DNA of 64,000 nt, taken from Pycnococcus provasolii. Taxonomy: Eukaryota > Chlorophyta > Pseudoscourfieldiophyceae > Pseudoscourfieldiales > Pycnococcaceae. Below are positions 57,729 to 64,000 of this stretch, in pieces (within the stretch, counting starts at the first letter, position 1; every line of letters starts with the position of its first letter). The stretch spans positions 1-64,000 of the forward strand of contig OW568880.1 of assembly GCA_938743325.2 (NCBI GenBank). The letters are read 5' to 3'. Under the pieces are notes generated by a model that saw only the letters and a list, made by a program, of their open reading frames with translations, made no database searches and was not told where the DNA came from. Made by a program: the position numbers and the translations under genes.

Positions 57729-60700
57729 CTACTCGCTCGGTGCCGAGGAAGAAGAATGAGATTTCGCGGCGGCGTGGTTGGGTGCGGCGCCAGATATTCG
57801 TAGCCAAGGGAAGTATCCTCCATTCGGCGGCCCAAACGTCATGAGCATGGGCGAAAACACGAAGATTCCCGTCATGACGGACAAAATCATGCATAGGATA
57901 AGCACACTGCCCACACGTACGAAGAGTTGAATTGTGCAAAGTGTCATCGGAAAGCAGGCAAGGCAAGTCGTGGCAGCCGATGCGACGATCGGCCCGCCCA
58001 GCTCTCGAAGCGACGCGAGACCACGCTCGGACGCCTTGCGCAAAACGTGGCCTTTCTGCACGTAGGCCATTGCAAGGTGCAAGCAAAAGTCGCAGCTGAG
58101 CCCGACGAGGATCGTGATCGTGATCATTTCCATTGCACCAATGCACCAATTCATGCTCCAGAAGAGACCCAAGAGCGAAACGACGATAAACACCAGATTT
58201 GCGAACGTCAACAAAGCCAACGCCAAGTCACGAGTAAATATGAATGCAATCGCAACGGAGCTTGTGATGCTAATGATCAGTCCTGACACCGTCTTGCCCA
58301 CCGCGTCGTCCATGCTTCCATCCTGAGGCGATGGGGGCAAAGGCGGCGGCGGCGGTGGCTGGGGCGGCTGCGGCGGCGGCGGCGGCGGACTTGGCGGCGG
58401 TGGAGGTGGACTTGGCGGCGGTGGTGGCGGCGAGTGAGGCGGCGGCGGAGGTGGCGAAGTCGGTGGACCCGGCGGCGGGCTTTGAGACGGCGGTGGCGGT
58501 GATGGTAACGGGGGAGGGGGCGGAAGGGGCGGAGGAGGGGGAGGACTCGGAGGTTTAGGTGGTGGTGGAGGTGGAACACCTCCAATCAAAATGCCACCAA
58601 CCAGATTGGGATCGCACGGATTCAGCGTCATGGAGGAAGGTGCCCATCGAACGGCGACTTCGTCCGATTCAGCACTCTGCAGCCCATTTTCGACGCTCGT
58701 GGCTGCACCCTCTGGCATCTGCAAGATGAGATCAATGAAATCGTTGTCGTTGGTACATGCGCCGTTCGCAGTGGGATCAAGGCAGACATCGAGCAAGTAC
58801 GACGACGCTGCATCCGTCTCCGTGCTGTTTCCCAGCTGTCGCACCTGCGCAGTTGCCAACGGAGCGACGTCGTCCTCGTTCAGCGCAACAACTCTTAGCG
58901 CTGGGCTCGAGGATAACTGCACCGGCACGATGGCGGAGGAGCTGTTGCCATTGTAGAAGGTTGTGCTAACCGCAAAACACTGCTCGTTGACGACAGGTGA
59001 ATTTGACAAGGATCGAGATTCAGCGGCGGCGGCAGTAGCCTGAGAACTTATTATCGTAAGCTGCACGCTGGGCTGCTCGGGCTTGATTGGCGTGCGAGGT
59101 GTAGGCGGAGGGCGCGGTGGCGGAGGGCTCGGCGGCGGAGGGCTCGGAGGAGGAGGAGGGCTCGGCGAAATGGGAGGTGGTGCGCTTGGCACATTGTCGC
59201 AAGATGCCGATAGCGACTCCGCCGTCACCTCTTCCGTTCCCATGGTCCACCGTGCGGATGACCAATGAGGATATTGAGCAAGCGGGTCGGTAAGCCACAC
59301 CCACCCACTGTCAAGCTGACAGCCGCCCGAGTCGCTGAAAAACTTTGCCGCCGAGTTCACGAGCCAGACACGCGTGCTCTCGGATGTGAAGAGCACCAGG
59401 CTCCCAGGCGCGGGTGAAACGAAGACAGGTCGGCCGTCGCAGGTTACGTCTGGTTGCATGTAGTACGTCGTCTTGACGTGCGCGTTTTGAGACAGGGTGC
59501 CATCAAGCTTGCACTGTGGATACGATGAACCAGGGATGGGAAGAGGCTGGGGTGGGGGAGATGGCGGTGGCCGAGGAGGTGGCGGCGGTGGAGGAGCCGG
59601 CTTCGGCGGAGGACTCGGCGCCTGCGTCGTGGGCACCTGCACTAATGCAGCCAGTTCGCTCTGAACATCCTTAACAGACATTCGGGCGGTTATCTGTGGC
59701 GCCTCGCATTTGCGAAGACTGGTCGCCCGTGCCGCGAACACCACCTCGCGAAATTCCGTGAGCCCATGTCTCGAAAAGGACGACGCGTCGGCAATGTTCA
59801 GCATCTGCAGGTTGATATCGTGAAGTGTAGACCACTTGAATCCACGGCATGTTTGGCAGAACGAGATGCGGCCGTCGACATTGGTTACCGGGAAGAACGT
59901 GCCGAGAGCCTTGCGTGTTATCTCCGTGGGAGCCACAAAGTTGTACCTCTGCCAGAGTGTCAACTCGTAGGTATTTGGTGTGCCCCATCGCACACGCACG
60001 CTGAGAGTCGCATTGACACCTGACCATGCGAGATTTGGATCTGGGGCTGTTCCCTCGGGAAAGTAAACGACATCCGCATACATCTCAGAGCCATCCTGCT
60101 TTCCGTCGCCGTTCGCATCGAGCACGCTACTGCCTGAAAAGAATATGTCCGATGACCAGCTCTCATCGCCCGTGCCGGTGGACACCGGATCCTGGTGGAG
60201 TCGATATCCCAATGCAACTATGTGATTGAGTTCGAAAGCAACTTCAGAAGATGCCGGTGTCAGCGGTACCAAGACCGCAGATGACCAGAAGATACTCGAT
60301 GCATCACCACCGTTCAGGGCAGCATCGCCAGCCTCCCTTGTGAAACCCACGAGAGCAGAACTTTTCACCGCTGTGCTTGGCAGAGCTGCGGTAAGCGTAA
60401 AACTGGCGAACGTAGTAGTGTCTTGGTGATAGAAAGGTGCAACGGAACGGCTCAACCCGCTCTGTGCAAAGGCGAAGGAAATGCATGGATCTGGAGGAGG
60501 CGGCACGGGGGGTGGAGGCGAGGGTGCCGAGACTGAAGATGGCGTCTGAGGGGGAAATGACGGTGGTGGTGACGGTGGTGGTGGCGAGATGAGCAACTCG
60601 AGCACGTCGTCAATGAGGGGTTCAGGTGGTGGTGATGGTGGAGGAGGCGGGACATTGAAAATATCCGATTCAGGCTCACAGATTTTGAAGTCTTCAGCCA

Positions 60701-63700
60701 AAGAGTCGTACCTAAAGGTAGAGTCGTCCAACGTCTTCAGGAATTTCGCGTGCGCCGTAGTGTCGTGAGGAGTGAGATAGTTCATCGACGCCGAAACCGC
60801 TTCAAAATCCCTCGTCTGGTCATAATAATTGAAGTCTGGGAAGAACATTTGCATCCCCGTGTATAAATCCCCTGCTCCAGAATTACGCTCGTAAACTAAC
60901 GCTTCTTTGTAAGACGACTGAGCATACGAGGCAAGTTCGCGCAATCTGCCGCACGAATAGTACGTTTCAAGAGACTGAAGAAAGAGTCCAATGTCGATGA
61001 CTTTCATTTCCTCTTGCATGCGCTCACAACGTACATGCTTGTTCAGGGCGGCATAATATGCCTTAAAAACGAGGTCGAATATGATCATCGAATTTTGATT
61101 CAAGGCGAACGTCATATATTCGAACAGAGCATTCATTGACTTTTCCAAAGCCGGAAATTTGGACGTGTCAAGTACCGCCAAAGTGCTTGGACTGGTGCGA
61201 TGGGACATGAACGAGTCGACAATTGCTTTCGACCATTCCAACGAAGTCTCGGCATTCGGATTCAGCCCTGAATATCTCCATCCATGCGCTAATTCGACGT
61301 CTTCACTCGAAACGATGAAATCGGCATACGGATTCAGGGCAACGTTCACCGCCAGGCTAGACATGTAACAGGCATCGAAGCCAAGCATGTCAAAGCGGAA
61401 TGGTGACTGCGTTCCATCGGCCAACGTGCGCTTGAACCCCGCAGTGCCCTCCTTTAATCCACTCAGAAGTCCAGGAACGCTCATAATGTACTGGCCTCCA
61501 TTACGATCTTCGTCGCCACCAAATCCCGTCCAGCCGCCGCCATGGTCGTTGAAGACGAGCGCATAGAATTCCGATGTGTCCGCAATTTGCGGAATCATTT
61601 TACGAAGAAATGTGGTTAACGTCCCTGGGTCGTCCATGTTCACTTCGTCGAGCTCTTCGAGCAGCTGCCAACGGAATGTGCCACCGGAACCAGGAACGCG
61701 CTTGATTATCACGGCATGGTCGAAGTCGCGCAACACGATTTCGCCAGACGCGTCCACGATGTCCATCGACGCGTCGGAATAACCTCCTGCTTGCGAACTG
61801 CTCTGATGCCGATCAACAAGAGCGATAATCTCCATGCCCGCGCCCGCGTTCAGCATCTCGTCGAGATCGCTCATTTGGTAATGTTCCAAGTTTGTGTCAG
61901 CGTGCATGTAATACAGCATCGTCCATTTTGGATTCGCGCCTGGCATCGGCGTCGGCGTCGGCGTCGGTTCGCCATTGCTGTTCACGACAGGCCCAGGTGG
62001 TGCAAAGCAGTCTCCCCCATCAAAACCACATTCGGCATTATTGCACGCTGGATCGCAATATCCGTCTCCACGGTACTCATCTGGACATCCGGGCGCGCAC
62101 ATGGGAGGTGGAGGGGGTGACACCGGCGTCATCGGTGGTGGCGGCGATACGCAGTCTCCCTTATCATAATTGCACTCTGGCGATGCTGCACAGATGGGGT
62201 TGCAAATGCCATTGCCAACATCACTTAAGGGGCAACCAGGAGCGCACGAAGGTGGTGGCGGTGGACTTGTTCTCGACGGCGGTTTGGGGGGCGGCGGCGG
62301 CGGCGACGGTGGAGGGTTAGGCGATGGCGGCGGCGGCGGCGATGGCATCGACGGCGGCATAGGCGGTGGCGATGGTGCCGACCATGGTGGTGGTGCAGGC
62401 GCGAACTCGTCATCGTAAGAAGAATCGTTTCCCCGAGACGCCAGAAAGCCGATTAAAACTCCTGCTGAAACGAGCCACGCCAGGCATGCCAAAGCGGCAA
62501 CTAGAAGCTGAATCGCGGAACGATCCTTGTCACCGTCAGTGACCTCCTCGGTACCACCATCCTCGTCGCCACCCTGCTTCAGCCGTGGTTTGCGGACCAT
62601 GCGGTAGACTGCATAGGGAGTCGCAACAAAAAATGCGATGGCGACGATGAGAACAAATCCGGTGTATTGAAAGGTGGTGCTGTCCGAGCCCCAGCCTTGC
62701 TTCTGCTCTTCCCACACATCGATGCAGCGTCCTCCACCTTTCCAACCGCTTCCAAGCGAGATACGTTGATAGCCGGGTACCTCAGCGTCAATCATGAGTG
62801 GCAACTTTCCCTCATTAACGCCAATGCTCGTCCAGTAATTTTCCTCCGTCCACAGCGGATTTTTCCCTTGCACGCGTGATTGTGCCATCATGAATTGTTG
62901 CACGTTGTGAGACTTCGGCATGAGCTCGGGTGGATCAGCATTGCTGCAGAGCTGCGAAGTTGCAATCAGACTGAGCACAAAGATCACTCCGGTGCCGATG
63001 AGAAACCTCTTACGGTACATACGAATCTCATCGGTGAGGATCGTCCAGCTCGACCCGAATGCATTTGTAATGCGAAGGTACGTGGCGTACAGCTTTGGCG
63101 AGAACTTGAACAGGGCACTCACGCGAACACCCTTGCTCTTCAGCCTACGAATCGCAAAGCCGTATGCCGCACCCTTCTTGAGAGTGGAGTGGCGCCAGGC
63201 AAGTACACAGGGCATAAACGTCATCACTAAGATGTAGTTGGCAATCACAAGGGCCGCGATGAAGAAGCCCGTGGAGCGCAAAGCGGGTGCTGGAGCTGCG
63301 CAATTGCTTGCAAATGCCGCGGCGGAAGTGAGTGATGTCATGAACATCGCTGATCCAGCGTGCTGGAGGGCAAAGCACAGCGCACTGTCGAAAGCCTCGT
63401 CGGCATTGCCCTGTCCTGTTTCGTCTATGACGACAGAATCCAGATTTTTTCCAGTCTCCACTCGATCGAAGCGCTTCGACGAGCTTTTGTACGACCCAAT
63501 GCCTCCCGAACTTTCCTCCGCCGCAAGTGAGGCGGACCGATTCTCCCTCATCGTGACGATCTGCTTATCCGCGACGATGCGGGCTGTGCGCTCGAACGTC
63601 GCGTACAGCACAAACACGTCGTCAACTCCGATGCCCACGATGACGAATGCGGCAAGGAAGTGAAGGGGGCCTAGCGTGGTGTCACCATATCCGTACGCCA

Positions 63701-64000
63701 GTGCGGCCAGGCCCATGGGAAAGCTGATCACGATTTCCAGAACGGCGGCGGTCGCAACGATATTACTTCCGCAGTAGATTCGGATATAGATGGCAACAAG
63801 GAGCAGGCCAACAATCGAGAGCAGAAGGTCCGTTTTCACGACAGACGTCACTTGTAGGTCGTGCAGCGCCGCATTTCCGAAGACGATGTCGACGCGCTCG
63901 CAGAACTTCGCGTTGTCTGAAAGGTAGCACGCTCCCTTCCGCAGCTCGGCGAGAACGTCGCTGTCGAAATCTTTTTTCTTGGCGGCATACCAGATCCGAG
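57729..64000 (-). CDS. Patched/Dispatched-like protein with LNR and clostripain-like protease insert (partial)
   Basis: The frame is open to the window edge, so the N-terminus is missing; about 2089 residues are visible. The first half-transporter (~62.4-64.0 kb) has an SSD/RND motif (GIGVDDVFVLYATFER) and several helices. Then follow Pro-rich linkers, two Notch/LNR modules (62.15-62.25 and 61.99-62.10 kb; CAPGCP, then C-x-DGGDC), and a peptidase C11-type domain (~60.7-61.95 kb) with catalytic His in NDHGGGW (~61.54 kb) and Cys in GFDACYMSS (~61.37 kb). Further beta-rich and pherophorin-like Pro-rich segments lead to the second half-transporter (57.73-58.33 kb; GLSCDFCLHLAMAY). The protease thus sits where RND proteins have their second large extracellular loop. 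Confidence 0.9.
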   Translation of the reverse strand, partial: RIWYAAKKKDFDSDVLAELRKGACYLSDNAKFCERVDIVFGNAALHDLQVTSVVKTDLLLSIVGLLLVAIYIRIYCGSNIVATAAVLEIVISFPMGLAALAYGYGDTTLGPLHFLAAFVIVGIGVDDVFVLYATFERTARIVADKQIVTMRENRSASLAAEESSGGIGSYKSSSKRFDRVETGKNLDSVVIDETGQGNADEAFDSALCFALQHAGSAMFMTSLTSAAAFASNCAAPAPALRSTGFFIAALVIANYILVMTFMPCVLAWRHSTLKKGAAYGFAIRRLKSKGVRVSALFKFSPKLYATYLRITNAFGSSWTILTDEIRMYRKRFLIGTGVIFVLSLIATSQLCSNADPPELMPKSHNVQQFMMAQSRVQGKNPLWTEENYWTSIGVNEGKLPLMIDAEVPGYQRISLGSGWKGGGRCIDVWEEQKQGWGSDSTTFQYTGFVLIVAIAFFVATPYAVYRMVRKPRLKQGGDEDGGTEEVTDGDKDRSAIQLLVAALACLAWLVSAGVLIGFLASRGNDSSYDDEFAPAPPPWSAPSPPPMPPSMPSPPPPPSPNPPPSPPPPPPKPPSRTSPPPPPSCAPGCPLSDVGNGICNPICAASPECNYDKGDCVSPPPPMTPVSPPPPPMCAPGCPDEYRGDGYCDPACNNAECGFDGGDCFAPPGPVVNSNGEPTPTPTPMPGANPKWTMLYYMHADTNLEHYQMSDLDEMLNAGAGMEIIALVDRHQSSSQAGGYSDASMDIVDASGEIVLRDFDHAVIIKRVPGSGGTFRWQLLEELDEVNMDDPGTLTTFLRKMIPQIADTSEFYALVFNDHGGGWTGFGGDEDRNGGQYIMSVPGLLSGLKEGTAGFKRTLADGTQSPFRFDMLGFDACYMSSLAVNVALNPYADFIVSSEDVELAHGWRYSGLNPNAETSLEWSKAIVDSFMSHRTSPSTLAVLDTSKFPALEKSMNALFEYMTFALNQNSMIIFDLVFKAYYAALNKHVRCERMQEEMKVIDIGLFLQSLETYYSCGRLRELASYAQSSYKEALVYERNSGAGDLYTGMQMFFPDFNYYDQTRDFEAVSASMNYLTPHDTTAHAKFLKTLDDSTFRYDSLAEDFKICEPESDIFNVPPPPPSPPPEPLIDDVLELLISPPPPSPPPSFPPQTPSSVSAPSPPPPVPPPPDPCISFAFAQSGLSRSVAPFYHQDTTTFASFTLTAALPSTAVKSSALVGFTREAGDAALNGGDASSIFWSSAVLVPLTPASSEVAFELNHIVALGYRLHQDPVSTGTGDESWSSDIFFSGSSVLDANGDGKQDGSEMYADVVYFPEGTAPDPNLAWSGVNATLSVRVRWGTPNTYELTLWQRYNFVAPTEITRKALGTFFPVTNVDGRISFCQTCRGFKWSTLHDINLQMLNIADASSFSRHGLTEFREVVFAARATSLRKCEAPQITARMSVKDVQSELAALVQVPTTQAPSPPPKPAPPPPPPPRPPPSPPPQPLPIPGSSYPQCKLDGTLSQNAHVKTTYYMQPDVTCDGRPVFVSPAPGSLVLFTSESTRVWLVNSAAKFFSDSGGCQLDSGWVWLTDPLAQYPHWSSARWTMGTEEVTAESLSASCDNVPSAPPPISPSPPPPPSPPPPSPPPPRPPPTPRTPIKPEQPSVQLTIISSQATAAAAESRSLSNSPVVNEQCFAVSTTFYNGNSSSAIVPVQLSSSPALRVVALNEDDVAPLATAQVRQLGNSTETDAASSYLLDVCLDPTANGACTNDNDFIDLILQMPEGAATSVENGLQSAESDEVAVRWAPSSMTLNPCDPNLVGGILIGGVPPPPPPKPPSPPPPPPLPPPPPLPSPPPPSQSPPPGPPTSPPPPPPHSPPPPPPSPPPPPPSPPPPPPQPPQPPPPPPLPPSPQDGSMDDAVGKTVSGLIISITSSVAIAFIFTRDLALALLTFANLVFIVVSLLGLFWSMNWCIGAMEMITITILVGLSCDFCLHLAMAYVQKGHVLRKASERGLASLRELGGPIVASAATTCLACFPMTLCTIQLFVRVGSVLILCMILSVMTGIFVFSPMLMTFGPPNGGYFPWLRISGAAPNHAAAKSHSSSSAPSE

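Noticed and set aside
1-64000. CRISPR arrays, rRNA genes, bacterial operons
   Set aside because: No spaced identical repeats, no rRNA-like sequence, and the gene set and structure are eukaryotic.

Overview
The window looks like nuclear DNA of a small, gene-dense, GC-rich green alga, possibly a prasinophyte; I cannot name a genus. Green-lineage markers are a TL29-type lumenal peroxidase homologue, a pentapeptide-repeat lumenal protein, an STN7/STN8-type thylakoid kinase and a plastid RH3-type DEAD-box helicase. Eukaryotic nuclear markers are TAF6, RPA1, EMC3, CEP290, a Cgi121/TPRKB KEOPS subunit, pyruvate dehydrogenase kinase and a strawberry-notch helicase. Almost every gene is one uninterrupted reading frame. 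I could define only one spliceosomal intron (87 nt, in the aldo-keto reductase). Most gene neighbours alternate strand, with 100-400 bp between them.

Layout. 0-4 kb: a CCCTAA telomere-type array (331-512) and gene-poor repeats, with a methyltransferase-like ORF that may be a relic of a mobile element. 4-13.4 kb: a bZIP factor, a short bL31m-like gene, a strawberry-notch helicase enclosed by two ~1.25-1.3 kb inverted repeat arms, TAF6 and Cgi121. 14-21 kb: a membrane-anchored TTL-like protein, an MFS transporter and RH3. 22-29 kb: a 2293-aa CEP290 homologue. 29.8-37.6 kb: a GT47 exostosin, a DeSI-type isopeptidase, two uncharacterised genes and an FYR/SANT chromatin protein. 38-43.4 kb: three thylakoid proteins plus the aldo-keto reductase. 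43.6-49.6 kb: a seven-blade RCC1-like propeller, RPA1, a sulfotransferase and a UVR-ApaG protein. 49.7-57.4 kb: a GT10 fucosyltransferase, EMC3, a GT29 sialyltransferase-like protein, PDK and an EEP-fold hydrolase. 57.7-64 kb: the 3' part of a giant Patched/Dispatched-like transporter with Notch-type LNR modules and a clostripain-type protease in an extracellular loop.

Themes. (1) Glycan assembly: GT47, GT10, GT29 and a sulfotransferase lie within 24 kb. (2) Thylakoid biology lies in 38-43.4 kb. (3) CEP290 implies a cilium or flagellum at some life stage. (4) Short telomere-type repeats recur in intergenic spacers, especially between divergent genes, suggesting a promoter element. The most novel-looking items are the protease-bearing Patched-like protein, the inverted duplication around the strawberry-notch gene, and RPA1 and TTL proteins that have lost normally conserved residues.
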